Shown: positions 11,088 to 24,179, counted from the stretch's first letter. The stretch is 64,000 nt of DNA from Dryococelus australis (GCA_029891345.1 CM057006.1:44874556-44938555); one strand, 5' to 3'. The notes: generated by a model from the sequence alone, not told the origin. Made by a program: numbers and translations.

Positions 11088-12225
11088 TTAAAGTATAATT
11101 CAAATTGAACCAAAAATAAGGTACTTTCATGATAACGTAAGTATAAAACGCTGGTGATAAACGGCGTATTTAGAAAGCAACCAAACATGTAATTCAAAAG
11201 GTGTTTTTTTTTCAAAGGCCTGATTAAAAAAAGTGTGAAGAAACCGCGAATAGACTATATACGGGATACGGTAATATACACACAACATGCACAGTGTAAA
11301 TTAGTATTACACGTTTATTTATTTGCCGCAATGGCAAAAAAACCATTGGAATATTACGAATATTATTCATTAGTATTAACAAAAAAGCAAATAATGTAAT
11401 TTTACACATACAGTTTGTACGAAGAAACAAATTTATTTCCCAACTTTCGTCGCTGTAAAACTGACCTGTGGTCGAAGGAGTGATCCATAAATAAAATAAA
11501 TAAATTCCTACTGGGAGGGGGGACCTACTGGAACCTCCTCCTCAGTGTACGTGTGCGCGAGCGTGTGTGACCCCGTGTGTTAAATAAGGGATTCGAACCC
11601 TGAACACCTCGTACAACTACCTTTGCGAGGTGGGGCAGTTAAACGTGAGGTACCTCTTTTAGGCGAAAATGAAACGGTAGTAGCAAAAAAAAAAAAAAAA
11701 AAAACCCTGATTATTGTTGGGGTGGGGAGGGACAAAGGGAAATAACAAACAACCCTGAGTAAGAATATCCCTCAGTGCTTCCCGCCAAAGTCCAATACGA
11801 AAACCAAATCCCTACCTATTGTTGCATGTCTTGTCGTAGGTTCATCAAACTGCTCGTTTATCGAACGCCTGCCCAACATCTAAGCTGCCGTGAGAAAAAT
11901 TAAATAGTTCAATGCATTTCCGCTCTCATGAAACAGAAAATTATGTTAATATTATTGAATTAAATTTCATACGTAACATTTACGGAAACGTAACTTTTGT
12001 GTATGTACTCCTACTGCAATTGACTACGTCTACGTCAAGTATGTTTTGAATGCACCGGTACATGCAGTTCGACAACTGTTAACTGCGTTACTGATTACGT
12101 TTTTTTAAGCACGTTACTTCACACTTCCGTAATTTTCTTTGCATTGCCCGTGGGTATGTGAACACGAGACATTTAAACAATACATTTAAAACTAGAGGCA
12201 ATATACACGCAGCACTGTACGTATG
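11088..12225. other. AT-rich sequence with a possible SINE scrap
   Basis: No gene recognised. GGATTCGAACCC at 11589-11600 is, on the minus strand, a perfect B-box (GGTTCGAATCC), but no A-box lies at the right distance. An A-run of about 20 follows at 11685-11704. This may be a degraded tRNA-derived SINE. Confidence 0.35.
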
Positions 12226-12400
12226 TGACGTCAAACATCGAAGCCAATAGGAGAAAATTGTAGGAGTTGCGCAGTGGTAATATTTAGCGTGAGCCAGGAA
12301 AACTCGGCCATCTTGGAATGAAGTTTGTAATGAGTTGAGGTGGTGAAACTAGATTTTCATGTCCGATTTATTCAGGCCCTCGCCTTCTCGATGGGTTAGT
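12226..12400 (+). promoter_or_regulatory. Candidate host promoter and first non-coding exon
   Basis: A palindromic CRE, TGACGTCA, lies at 12226-12233. A CCAAT box (GCCAAT, 12243-12248) follows at once, and a YY1-type GCCATCTTG motif (12307-12315) lies about 60 bp on, where such motifs often mark transcription starts. CpG is richer here than in the surrounding AT-rich DNA. Possible splice donors follow (GTATGT near 12400). About 3 kb downstream lies the start exon at 15517, in the same direction. The motifs are seen; promoter function and linkage to that exon are inference. Confidence 0.4.
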
Positions 12401-15343
12401 ATGTGAACAGAATAGTTTCTAGATTTGTGATTTACGTGTACGAGTAACATTCAGACGGTAGCTTTACATGAGTTCGAAGTGAAAACGGTATAACCAAGTG
12501 GATGTGTGTGTACAGTGGCACGGCAGGCAGCAGTCTTTGAACCTATGTGCAGATATCTAATGATTTTTCGAACAGATGTTGAACGCTACAGGCAGTCTGC
12601 GAAGTGTTTTTCTACCTCCTGTTACTGCGTTAATTTTACTGGGCATTTTCTGGACAGCTCTCTGGGCTTCTATTAATGGCACGAACTAAATAAAAAAACA
12701 GTATGCTAAATGTTTTTATAAAGCTGTAGTTTCACCGGTTATGAGTAGATAATGAAGATCGTAGGTTATTTACATCAAAGAGTTTTGTTATGCTATTTAT
12801 TGATTGTGCATGGTATTAGTTGCGCAGTATAATTTAAGAGAATCGCGACATAGATTAGTGTAAGTTGGTTGCCAGGCGCAAAATGGTTAGGTTTTTGGCG
12901 AGGCTATAAACTTTTGACGTGTTGGTTATTGGTAAACCGTAATACGTGGTATTTTGGCTTGGTTTCTCGCAGATTCATGTATCAACAAGATTTTTGTGTG
13001 TGTTCAGGACCTGATCGATTTGTCAGTTTTGTTCTGCACGAGCCTATTAATAGCAGCAGTGCCACACAGAGGTTAATGTATTTTTTGTTGGAATAAATCT
13101 ATAGTGGAGAATAGAGTACGAAACTGTTTGCCTTTTAGATTTGCAATAATTCATCGTTTAAAGTAAGCGAATTTTAATGTCTTGGATATATCCAGTATGA
13201 TTTGTGAGTAGGCCTAGTTGGTGACCCACATAACCTTAGCTGACGATTGCTCGAGGCTCGCTGTTAAATGTAGGGTACTTGTGTTGTGCTCATTAACAAG
13301 GGTTTAAGCACGTTATATTGAGCCCTACATTATGACTAGGTCTAGTTTCTTGGAACACTTTTTTTTATGTGGTAAAATTTTCTAAGGGGTGGGTTGCACA
13401 AAAGGTAGGTTATTGTAGGCCTATGTTCATATTTCATGGGTAGTGGAATACCTGGCTTAAAACTAATTATTCACCTATATTGCAATAGGTGCACTTTACA
13501 AGCTATATTGATCCATCATAATAAGTTGTTAGAGAGTAGGTATTATTAAGTGATGCATTTGTTGAAGTATAGAGTAGGGTTTGTTAGGGTATGATAATTG
13601 CTGTTTTGGGTGACAGCGACAAATTTTTTAAATTCACATTATGGTTTAAACTTCCCTTTTTAATATAAATATGAGTAGAGGTATGGGCGAATTGGTATGT
13701 ACTTCAAAAAATATCAACATACAAGCTAAAAAAAGTTGATCAATGTGATGATGGTTATTGTAAACTGTATGTTGATACTGTCACGTAACAAATATTTGAT
13801 TACATGTGTGTTCCTTAAATGGTTATACCTACTCTAAACATTGCCCATCGGGATGATATTACTTCTGGCGAGTTTGTTAACTTGCTCCAATAGCCTGCTC
13901 TCGGTGTGCTCTAGCAGTATGTTGCGTCTTCAAGCCTCTTTGCACTGAGTGTTGTGTTTTTCCATGTCACAGTTATGAATTGCACTGTGAAAGTGTGCAG
14001 TAATTTCTGCACTGTTCTTAGCCATTGTGTGCAACATTTTTAGTTGACACAAGTATTTGTTTATCTGGCCACATGCTGTCGATTTTGTCAACATAAAGAC
14101 CAGCAGATTGGCTGCATGTGTTTGGAAGTTTGGCTTCAAACATCAAAATTAAGCCGAGCTCCAAACCTGAAGAATTTTCATACTACATACTAGGTTATTC
14201 CTAATACCATAATTCGTATTAACGTAAATTTAGACATCCAAACCTTGAACAGAACATTCTTGATATACTAAGAGAACCTCCGTCCTGAAAAAAGTAATTT
14301 TATAAGAGTTTAGCTACCAGTAATTTGAAAGACTGGAGTGTTGGAATTTTTTTATTGAGAAAATGAGTACAGTACACAAGTTAAGAAATAATGTTCACGA
14401 GATAGAGAACTTCATTTTGGCTACATTTTGTCATTCTTTTACACCCATCCTTTTGCAAGTTAGCTTATATGGCCTGAAATTGGGATTAGTGTAAAACTCG
14501 ATACCATGTGTTCACACACAGGTTATGACATCACCAATATGACGTCAATGGTATTGCATGTGTTTTTCGTATTGCACCATTTCTTACCTGTTAAGGGGGC
14601 ATCCACGGGATGTGGGGGTTATCGGGCCTGGACACTTTCAGCATGTATAAATGTTTGTATCGGGAAGTACACTTGAGCCCATTTGTCCAAGTGTACTATG
14701 CAATATGTATGTTATCAGGAAGTATATTTCATCCCTAAAATTAGTCTACATGTTGCAACTGTAACAATATTTATTTGCTTGTTTTTGGGCCGTGCATTGT
14801 GCTGTTAATTGAAAAAATGCCTTTCATGTCTTAGAATTGTGACCGTATCCATGTTAGAGGGGGTGAAATCCAAGAGTTTCTTAGGGGAGATGAATGTATA
14901 GGTTAGGCTATCCAGTTTTCAACTTGAAAGAGAATTTTCCATATATAAAAATTTTTTTACTCTTAATAGCAAGGGGTGGCCTTGTCTATGGTTATGCATG
15001 AGAAAATGATTAAGCTTGTCTGCCGTGTTGTGACACCAAAATCATTGAAAATCTTTCCTGTTTGTAATTTGACACTGATTTTGTATTAAATCATGGTTAA
15101 GTAAAAAATGTAACTTTGGCAGTCTTGTTTAAAAAAACTGTCTTCATAATGTACATTAATTTCATGCATAAACAACCAACCAAATTTTCAATGTTTTAGG
15201 TGTCGCAATATTATGATAAAAAAATATCAACTATGTCAGAGCATGCCATTTCCTGATTATTCCTACCTCCATGTACAGTACGTTGTTTTATTTTGTCAGT
15301 GATAAGTTTAACACATGATCTGGCATATATTTAGGTGTAGCAG
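12401..15343. other. Probable first intron of the candidate host gene
   Basis: About 2.9 kb of AT-rich DNA with no recognised mobile element and no coding frame that I can support. Short frames at 12869-13096 and on the minus strand at 13930-14139 carry no recognisable motif. Confidence 0.35.
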
Positions 15344-15591
15344 GTCTCCGTGCCCTCGCAAGGTCTTGCCATCTCCCGATGGTAAGAGGTAGGGAGTGTC
15401 TCCGGGTACGCCGCTGCTAGGCTCCGCCTTCAGCCACCCTCAACTCGGTAATCAGTTCGGATCCAGCCAAAGCACACAACACGCCATCTTGCTGCAGTTC
15501 TGACCCCCCCACCATAATGTCATCCACCATGAGAACCACGCTTCAGACTGTGCCTGAATCTCTGCCTGCTGACCATGTAAGCAACACTAAG
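15344..15591 (+). CDS. Candidate host gene, start exon (5' UTR plus first 25 codons)
   Basis: An acceptor (TTTAG at 15334 or CAG at 15343) opens a GC-richer exon. The first ATG is at 15517, with a second in frame at 15529 in a good context (CCACCATGA). Translation begins MSSTMRTTLQTVPESLPA and runs 25 codons to AAG at 15591, followed by a strong donor GTAAGAAT. The exon ends on a codon boundary (phase 0), and the next candidate exon (24643) is also phase 0. I do not recognise the protein. Alternative: a spurious frame in an unannotated repeat. The combination of sequence composition, start context and donor makes a real exon plausible. The final exons are not identified in the window. Confidence 0.45.
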
Positions 15592-16257
15592 GTAAGAATA
15601 GTTAGAATTGTTTCGAGAGCCATCCAGCTGCAGTTGTTTGAGAGCATTATTAAAATTATAATTTCACATTTTTAATTGAATTTTTTGAGTTTATTTCAAA
15701 ATGCCATTTGTTTTCCGTCATTGGTTCCCAAGAAGACTTTTTAATGTAATCTTGTTTGTTTTACATAGTTGTGCAACTGTATGACGTAAGCTTATGTGTT
15801 TAAGGGACTGCTTTCTCTTTGGTATAAAGATTAAATTGAGTGGAACCAAATGACTTTTTGCTAAAATTTTGAAAAAATCCGCCTCTTGTTTAACCAAACA
15901 CTGCTAAATATTAGTTCTCTTTATTAAATTACGGTGGTAGATGCTTGGTTTAATGTGTATGTATTTACGAGGTTTGTTTGTTCGTGTCGGTTTTTTTTTT
16001 TTCAAGCATTCTAATCTTATTTATTCTTTTCTCGGATTTTCCAATTTTTTAACGGATAACTGTCCAGTTTAGTAATCCCAAAAATTAAAAAAAAAATGTT
16101 TAAAGTGGTGTTTTTAATCTACATAGAAGATGAGGGTTCATTTCTGTGAAGGCATGTTTATGTATTTAATTGCAGTACTAAATATAGTTTGCCCTCCTTG
16201 TCCGCGGACTTGGCATCGGGGGTTTCAACCATTTGCAGTTAAAAAAACTAAAGAAAA

Positions 16258-16431
16258 ATATATAAAATTCCAGAATAGGGATTTTTTTGAGAAAATTATC
16301 TCTAAGTGGTATAATTTCACTCCACTAATTACACAGAAAACAAATTTACTAGGGGCATCAACATTTGACGAATAGAAACACCAAAAATGATAGTGGGGAG
16401 GGCTATGAAGATTAGGGAAATTGTGGGGTAA
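16258..16431 (+). repeat. Left arm of a long inverted repeat
   Basis: This stretch aligns with the reverse complement of 16897-17075. Shared blocks include CCACTAATTACACAGAA, AATTTACTAGG, TCAACATTTGAC, AATAGAAAC and GGGAAATTGTGGGGTAAAA. The arms are about 175 bp with a spacer of about 465 bp. It carries no gene. Confidence 0.8.
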
Positions 16432-16677
16432 AAAAATACAAAATAAGTTCATTTTCACTATAAACTTTTAGCCCTCAATTTCCCTCCCTACTATAATATT
16501 TCTAAATTGTATTGGTAACCTTGTCAATTTAGGTTATGTTCAGTTCAATTTCTTTGCAATTAAACGTGTTTTCATGAGACATTATTACAGTAATATTACA
16601 AATAGTAAAAAAATATTTTTAATTGCAAAACACACAATTATTTCTCAGTGCAAGTAGGCTGCATATGACAATAATTT

Positions 16678-17412
16678 ATGGGGAAGCTCCAAGCTTCGCT
16701 GAGGCGTGATGCTTCGCGTCTCCACCTAAAAAAAACTGCAGGCTTGCCTTGAATCACTGTTTTGGAGATTTACTCCCCTGCTGGTGCTGGGACTCGGGCT
16801 CGGTGCATAATGTTTGGCTACACTTGTACAGTAATAACAAATTTAACATATTTTCGTGAATGAATATTACATTATGTAGGTACATATGTTTCACTGGTTT
16901 TACCCCACAATTTCCCTGATCTTCATAACCGTCTCCACTATCGTTTTTTGAGTTTCTATTGGTCAAATGTTGACTTACCTAGTAAATTCGTGTTCTGTGT
17001 AATTAGTGGATTGGAGTTATGCCACTTTGAGTTTTTTTTCCCCGAAAAATTAATTTTATTAAGTTAACTCACCTAATCCGTCGCCGTTCATACAGCATAT
17101 ATAAATATGCACACCACCGAGACTATCCATTTGACCACATTACACAGTCTCTAATTACCGCACATATTTTATAATTTAACTTTCCCCTTGCTGAAATAGC
17201 ATAGAAATTCACGTAATTTCACCCAATCATTAAATTTAACACTTCTAACAACCTAAATTGCAATAAAAAATGCTTTTAAGCACTCATCAATCTGAAACCT
17301 CTGACATATGACACAATTCAAACCGCAAGTAATGTCAGATATAGTACTAGCAATACGTTTTATCTTCTCGTGAATATAAAGTAAACCTTGAGTAATTCAC
17401 CAGAATTACATA
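16678..17412. mobile_element. Unclassified repeat unit, copy 1
   Basis: Begins with GGGGAAGCTCCAAGCTTCGC and a CTTCGCGTC segment, passes through CCTTGAATCACTGTTTTGG and a GGTGCATAATGTTTGGCTAC block, and ends with AATTCACCAGAATTACATAA. Copy 2 at 17768-18992 has the same landmarks in the same order and direction. No protein domain is seen. It includes the right arm (16897-17075) of the inverted repeat. Confidence 0.6.
16897..17075 (-). repeat. Right arm of a long inverted repeat
   Basis: Reverse complement of 16258-16431, with matching blocks through TTTTACCCCACAATTTCCCT, TCTATTGGTCAAATGTTGA and TTCTGTGTAATTAGTGGA. Related sequence recurs at about 16440-16560 and 18220-18360, so the arm belongs to a wider repeat family. 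Confidence 0.8.
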
Positions 17413-17767
17413 ATGTCCAGACACTGCTCCATACCCGTGTTGTTTTCCTGTAGAACCTCGGCGCCGCGCTCTAAATATACCTTGTAAATGATGTTTTAAG
17501 CATTAATTATTCATTGTAAACTGTATTCTTACATGTAAAACAATTCAGCAACCCTATATAATTCTATTTTACGTAAATTATACGTATTGTATAGCATGAA
17601 TACAGCAATCTTGATCACTCGTTTCTATCACATTTTATTTATTTATTTTTTACTGAAAACTACTCGAAGCCCCTCCAAAATTCGTAGCAACTACTACTAA
17701 TAATTATACCTAACATATCCACATATTTTCCCGATTTTCGAAAAAGCCCCTATTCTTAAGAATTACC
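17413..17767. other. AT-rich spacer between the two repeat units
   Basis: About 350 bp with no gene and no recognisable repeat end. Confidence 0.5.
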
Positions 17768-18992
17768 TGGGGAAACTCAAGCTTTGCTGATGTGTGCACG
17801 ACACTTCGCGTCACCACCTAAAAAAAAAATTGCTGGTGCACCTTGAATCACTATTTTGGGGATTTACATCCCCTGCTGGCTCTGGGACTCTGGCTTGGTG
17901 CATAATATTTGGCTACGCTTGTGCAGTATTTTTCCCTGTGAGGTGGCTACGCTTGAATGTCGTACATTATCACTGTAACATGGGGATGTGTTTTTTGGTA
18001 AGAGTGTATTGATAATATTGTGAATTTAGGTATTTTTGCGTTATTCCTGAAAATGTTATTCCTGAAATAATCGTAATATTTTATCATGAAACTACGTTCA
18101 ATTGTACAAAGATGTAACCTACAAATATCTAAATTGGCAATATTACCAATACAAGTTATAAATTCGCTGGTGGGGAGTGATATGAACGGGAGGTAATTTG
18201 TGGGGTAACATTTTACCACGAAAATGTACATATTTTACTCGTTTTATCCCGCAATTTCCTTGATGTACATAGTCGTACCCATATTGTATTCATAACATCT
18301 ATTGGTAAAATTGCCAATTCAGGTATTGTTCGGTTAGGTCTTTTTGCAATTCAACGCTTATACATCATTGAATATTATGATTACCATGCAATTAACACAC
18401 TCGCACGCATTACTTCACAGGTACAATACATAAATAAATGTAAATACTACATCACAAACTGAAATAATTATGTTACACACACACACACACACACATTGCT
18501 CGTACTGTAGCTATCCTATTTGACCACATTCCGCACACACATTCTTTTTTCACAGTTCCCATGTGCATAATACCATAGAAACATTTGTATTATCACACAA
18601 TTATTTGAATTAATACATCAAACACAACGAACAGCAATAAAATACGCATATATGCACTCGTATATCACACACATCCACATGGTAAAATGTCAGGATTAAA
18701 AATGAACTTGGAACGTTTCTACAATACAACTGTGACATAAACCAATTAGGTTGCACATTTGGAACGTTCCTGCAATACAACTGTGACATGCACATTTGTT
18801 TCCTCTATCTGTGCATCATTGGTAACCAAATATGTAATTACGATATCCATCAACACTTGATAAACACTCTCTTAATGTTGTTTCGTATTATATACCATAT
18901 GTATATTTATTCTAATAGTAATACATTACGTAGTACAAACCTCGGAAATGTAAAGGTAAGTCTTGTGTAATTCACCACAATTACATAATGTT
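17768..18992. mobile_element. Unclassified repeat unit, copy 2
   Basis: Begins with CTGGGGAAACTCAAGCTTTG and a CTTCGCGTC segment, and ends with AATTCACCACAATTACATAA. It shares with copy 1 a CCTTGAATCACT block, a GGTGCATAATATTTGGCTAC block and a CTATCC-TTTGACCACATT block. It is about 490 bp longer than copy 1, partly because of a (CA)n tract (about 18474-18495) and a 51-bp tandem duplication (18710-18797). No coding sequence. Confidence 0.6.
18710..18797. repeat. Short tandem duplication, period 51 bp
   Basis: GGAACGTTTCTACAATACAA... at 18710 recurs as GGAACGTTCCTGCAATACAA... at 18761, each continuing into CTGTGACAT and then GCACATTT. The second unit is incomplete. Confidence 0.85.
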
Positions 18993-20459
18993 TGACACAG
19001 ATAGCTTGTATAACCTAGAATTCACGCCTCTGTGACGCTGGCGGGATGCAGAAGAGGGTGACTAATCAACCTCCCCCCCCCCCCCCCTACACATAAACAG
19101 TGAAGTTTACAGTGCTGTAACATGATAGTTACTTTCCAGAGTAAAAGCATTTTCTGTGAACTCCCATATTTTATATTTTGGACTAAATGTGAGGATCATC
19201 TGTCGGTTACAATTTGACAATGATACTGAGATGTGATGGCTGGGTGGGGCAATTAACCAGACGTAAGAAACTGGATGCCTATTCTTTGTACATGTGGCAA
19301 GTGAAGTACGGTAAAATGATCACCAAACTCAAAACTTTTTGATCAATTTAAACTTTTGTGTTATGACATTTATGATGTGAGTTTTCGTTTTAGCTGCTTC
19401 TAAAAATGTTACCGTGGAAGTATCCCTTTCACTAATAAGGCGCAGAAATATTTATTTCTTTGGTATGTTCTGAGAAAGATTGGCGAAGGGGAATATGGGG
19501 TGAGACTTTGAATGCAGATCTACTACATTATAATATTTTTACTCACATTCTCCACTTATATAATTTAACAGCATGTAGAACAATATTTGATGGCTGTTTT
19601 ACTAAAGGTTAGTAGGTGTTGCATGTTATATGTATTGCAATACTATTAAAATTTCTATGTACATTCATTTAGTCATAGTTTTCCTATGTTTTTTATTCAG
19701 AATTATGCAGCAGTAAACTTGCTATTATTATAAAAGTTCACAAGTATATTATTCAAAGTCCATAATATTGAGGGTTCACTGTACTAATACAGTGGCTATG
19801 CCAAGTTAATGGATGTGACTCCTCATCTGCAGAAGTTAGTTTCTGTACCTGGTCTCTTCTTTCACCTTTGCCGACTCAATTGCTTTAAGAGGAGTGTGAA
19901 GTGAAACATTTTTTGTGAAATTGTTGTTTGCTCGTATTCGCGTATGTCAGTAAATATATGTTCTGTAAACACGACCTTTTGCTAGAAAAAAAAAACTATT
20001 ATCTATGACTCTTTATGTTTTTACTTTTAACATATTAAGTATATTCATGAAGAAAAAATGAGTGAAAATGGTCAAATTTCGCATTTTTGAAGCTTGCCTA
20101 TGCAGTTTCCTTAGATAAGAGAAAAGTACAAACATGCGGACGTAGTTTAATCTGTGGGCTTTCACTGCATGTAATAAAATCCCACTGTTACAAATCTGAT
20201 TTGCACAGTACAGGACCACGACGGAAACACTGCGCGCCTTGCGCATAGGAGCTGTAAGGCACTAGGCGTGCATGTTCGTGTCACCCGTATCGCTCCCACG
20301 CTTCTTGACCTTGGATGCGCAGGTTCACACTCCCCTTAATTGCTTTAAGGTTGCATGTTTATGTAGGTAATCAGAAATCTTTGTGACTATGGGCTTATAA
20401 TTTCATGCCGAACTTAAATGATTTTCGTCTTGGTTTTGACACGTGACCCTCTCTGGCTC
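18993..20459. other. No gene recognised
   Basis: AT-rich sequence with a run of 15 C at 19073-19087. The stretch around 20200-20330 is more CpG-rich but shows no motif that I can name. Confidence 0.5.
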
Positions 20460-22260
20460 AGGTTGAGTTACTTACTGCAGAGGTAGGTTTTAAATGTGCA
20501 GGCCCGTCACACAGAGGTTAAGGCGGCTATTTCTCAACTTGGTCACAGGAGTTCAACCGGTGTAAAGTGTAGGCCGGGTCGCCTGTATGCTGGGTACAGT
20601 GTCTGTTGTTTGCCAGGCACTGTAACTTGTGGTCGCTGGTTTACCCATGCCGACGCTGGGGCATCTGGGCGGCACTGCTAATCGGCTGGTTGAGGGGCGG
20701 TGGCCCATGCCGACGCTGGGGTAGCGGCAGATTTTAAACCACGTGCAAGCCAGGCCCACAGGCTCCTTCTTTCCTCAGCGTATGGTGGCCACCACTGGAT
20801 GCGGTGTCCCTGGTACCTTCTGGGGTGCTGAGAACAGAGAAGGAGTCAAGCCCCACCAATTTACTGGCGGCTTGAGCTCGTTCCAGGGGTTATCTTGGCA
20901 GAGTGCTTTATCAGACTGAGTGCAGTCCCAGGTAGCTTTGTAGGCAGTGGTTGCTTTCCTCTCCTGCAGATATTACCACCTCTTTTGGTATAAGGCATGG
21001 GGGTTGCTAAACCTTGCCCCAGCAGAGGGGAACAGGTTTAAGTGGCTGGCTTAAGTGTTCTGTCACTGTGGCAGCTGGGCCAATGCCAAGCCCAACTTAC
21101 TCCAGCCGGCAACACTAACATTGCAGAGCTTGAAGAGCGGGTTTTCTCCGAGTCATTTCAACAATAACAATGGGTATAACTCTTAGGGGGACAGGTCCAA
21201 CCCAGAGCCGGCCAGACACTCCCGACAACTCGCATGGTTCGGTGGACGGAGTGCAAGCTGGTCTGGTGGTCTCTCCTCCCTGGGGAGTGTGGCTAGTGGT
21301 TGAGGCTCTACCGTTTGATGCATCTTGTACACCAAACGGATGGCTGTCGAATGTGTGTGTGTGATGTGACGTACGAGTCCCTGAAGGGAGCCTGAAGTTC
21401 TACACTATGCGGGAAAATAATTAGCTTTTATCCTGGTCTCCTGCTCAATCTTAACGGTACCTAAGGAATGCAAATCAGAGTAGGCGAGGAATGCGTTTGT
21501 CTCCGGGAGGAATAGAACACAGTGGCCCATATTGCATTACCTCCTGACTGCCTTGAGCTAACTGGAAGTAATAGGCTACGCAAGTATCCAGGTGAAGGGG
21601 TCCTGGTTTTAAACTAAAGGGTGGCAGTTTCGGGTAAGGTAGCTAAGTAACTTTCCCTGTCTATGCTGTTCCGTGTCCTGAAGGGACTTGGGTCCCACTT
21701 CCTGAGAGGTCATGGGGTAACAATTGCCAATGACTATCTACTGGGAGGGTTGATGTCTTCATGAAGGTATGCTGGAGGAGAGCCTCTGGAAGATCTGGAG
21801 GCTGGCAGTGAAGTTCTTGGGTTGTTTAGGAGATGAGAGTGGTCAGAGAGCTCTAGTGCACGAGATGGTAGAGCGAACTGCTGGAGCTGATGTGGTTCTA
21901 AGAAGAGCCAACGACAAACTGACGTTTTTAGCCCATGCACAGGCACATATACTGCTGGCCGAGCCCTTGCCAGGAGCTTGTGGCGGGGGGGGGGGGGCAT
22001 GCATTTGTTTGTGGACGGAGCTAAGGACTGTTTGCTTGGCCTCCATAGCTAGCTGGAGCATGGGTGATGCTATCCCTCAGTGCGCCCTTAAACTACCTGT
22101 TCGCTCGGGGGTGTCAGCGGTGACTAGCCCGCTGGCTCCCTCTACTTTTTCTTCTTGTTGAGAGGGGGTGGATGGTCACTGCATACTGACTGCGGTGATG
22201 AAAAGCATAATTCCGACACGTCTGTAGTATTCCCAGCAACCAGGGACTATCCCGTAGCTG
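20460..22260. repeat. GC-rich 1.8-kb block, unclassified
   Basis: A sharp rise in GC content in AT-rich DNA. A CCCATGCCGACGCTGGGG word occurs twice (about 20644 and 20703). Frames exist on both strands, the longest being 130 codons on the plus strand at 21769-22161, but none shows a known domain, and the GC-rich composition favours long open frames by chance. A run of 13 G lies at 21985-21997. The block may be a degenerate retroelement or a transferred or duplicated segment. It lies within the presumed intron 15592-24642. Confidence 0.4.
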
Positions 22261-23208
22261 CTCTTTTAGAAATTATAAAGTTCGGACCCCGTTCGGTGTG
22301 CTTAGAAAATACTCATAGATGAAGTGAAGTAGTTTTCTTCTGGGCCAGTAAGCGTCACACATCAGTTTATTTTAAACATAGCCATTTTATCACTTTGTAT
22401 TTCAGAGTATACTTGTAGGCATCATCTACTTGATTGGTATGGTGAATTATCCATTACTAGAACAAGTTTTCTGGCAGATTCAAAATCATTTTTTGGTCAC
22501 CCATGCCATGTGGTTTATTTGACGAGTTATCACAGTCAACAGATCTGGCAGTGTATCTGCATAGTATTGTTTACTTCACACCTAATTGTGTGTGTTATAC
22601 TGCCAATCCAGATTTCATTTTAAGAAAACTTTTTCACCACCCATTACATAGCAGTGTCACAGTGTTACTTAACATGTATAGTGCTGCGTAGTCCTGTCTC
22701 TCAATGAGTAGTTTTACCTTAGCTTGCTACTTTCTCTACCTCAAAGAAGGCTTTTTGAGGCGTCTGCCTACTTGTAGTTGTTTTCCGCATTGGAGGCAGA
22801 GAGGTGCAGGAGTGATAAGGGCGACACTGTTGCGCATATGTACGCCATCACCAATAAGTGCAAGGCTCTGAATTGATGTGCAGTGTTCTTATCACATTGT
22901 GTACGTATGAGACTTTTAGCTGTGACCATATTCTTTTAGTAGTCTGTAGGAAGGTTCACTGCAGGACACTGAGTAGTTTTGTATGTATCCGATGTGTATA
23001 TTTTGAAATACAATGTTTTAAGCCATTTTTTTTTAGTGATTTCAGAGTACTCGAAAAGGGTGTTTCTAATGTTCTTGATGTCTTGAAAGCTCTCAACAGC
23101 CCTTGTCTGAAGTGTGTTCATTCCATAGATCAACATATTGAATGCATGTTCAATAGTTTCGTAGAAAAACTTGAAGTATTTTGTGTAATTCTGTCAGTAA
23201 TGGTTACA
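22261..23208. other. No gene recognised
   Basis: AT-rich DNA. A plus-strand frame of 118 codons (22858-23214) contains no domain motif and overlaps a frame on the other strand. Confidence 0.45.
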
Positions 23209-23330
23209 ATTTAGTAATTGAGTATTTTTGTAAGTCATTACATATTACAAAATTAAATACTAAAATACTGATTACGTCATTATTATAGTAGACTAATTTG
23301 GGTTATACAACTTTTTAGTAAACTAAACTA
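23209..23330. mobile_element. Hairpin MITE family 2 (TTTAGTAA ends), copy 1
   Basis: A 120-bp imperfect palindrome beginning ATTTAGTAATT and ending TTTTTAGTAAACTAAAC. Its centre reads AATACTAAAATA, then TACGTC, then ATAGTAGACTAAT. The copy at 41389-41492 shares the ends and the same centre, which supports a mobile hairpin family. Confidence 0.65.
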
Positions 23331-24179
23331 TTTTTAATTGTATTTTTTTTTTAAATAAGATATATTCTTAAACACAGCTTTCTTAATTTGTATATACCGC
23401 TTTAAGGTTTTGTACATCGCTGATGGCATGATCTATTCACCATTTTTTGTGGTCTCTAGTTATTAGTGTAACAAAGATTTGTTTAAAAATAATAATGTAT
23501 TATAGGTGTTATGGCCACCATGCCTGCTTGGTAACAGATGTGATAAGCGTTTGCATATATTGTAAGAAATAAACAATGTGCTGTGTTCAATGTGTAGAGA
23601 AAATTTTTCTTCATTACTGATGTTAAAAAAGTAATTACATTTTTCAAGTACATGGGATAATCAAAGAGAAATTTAAACAGTGCAGCTTTTCACAGCACTG
23701 TGAGTTAAGCATTAAAAATACTAAGTTTTTATGCATTGAAAGTACTGGTAAGTTTTCAACATGTGTTATTGTAGCCTATTGTGTAAACAACAAATATTGT
23801 AACACTTGTACGAGTATTTCACCTGTATTTGACCGTAACAATTGTTTATATGCTATACACTTTTTAGTTTTGAGACTGGGATAATACTGTCACTTGGTTC
23901 ATTTTTTGAATTAAAATGTACACACTTACGAATATCAGAACAGAAAACAGGGATGAATGCTGTTTTAAGATAAGAATCAGTTTTCTTGTTGTACGAAAAT
24001 TTTCAGTGGCACAGTGATATCTTTGTTTAAGGTTATCCTTGCCAAGAGAATCTATATACTCCTACAAACGGCAACATGTGATACTGTATTATATAATATG
24101 GATGATATGGTGGGAGTATGCTACTAGGCTATTAATTACATTTTTTAAAGGAGACAGAAAACATAATAATCTTGGACAG
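23331..24179. other. No gene recognised
   Basis: AT-rich intronic or intergenic DNA, with no repeat end or coding frame supported. Confidence 0.45.

Noticed and set aside
21769-22161. Plus-strand frame of 130 codons
   Set aside because: It contains a G-run, overlaps frames on the other strand and has no recognisable domain; it is likely chance in GC-rich DNA.
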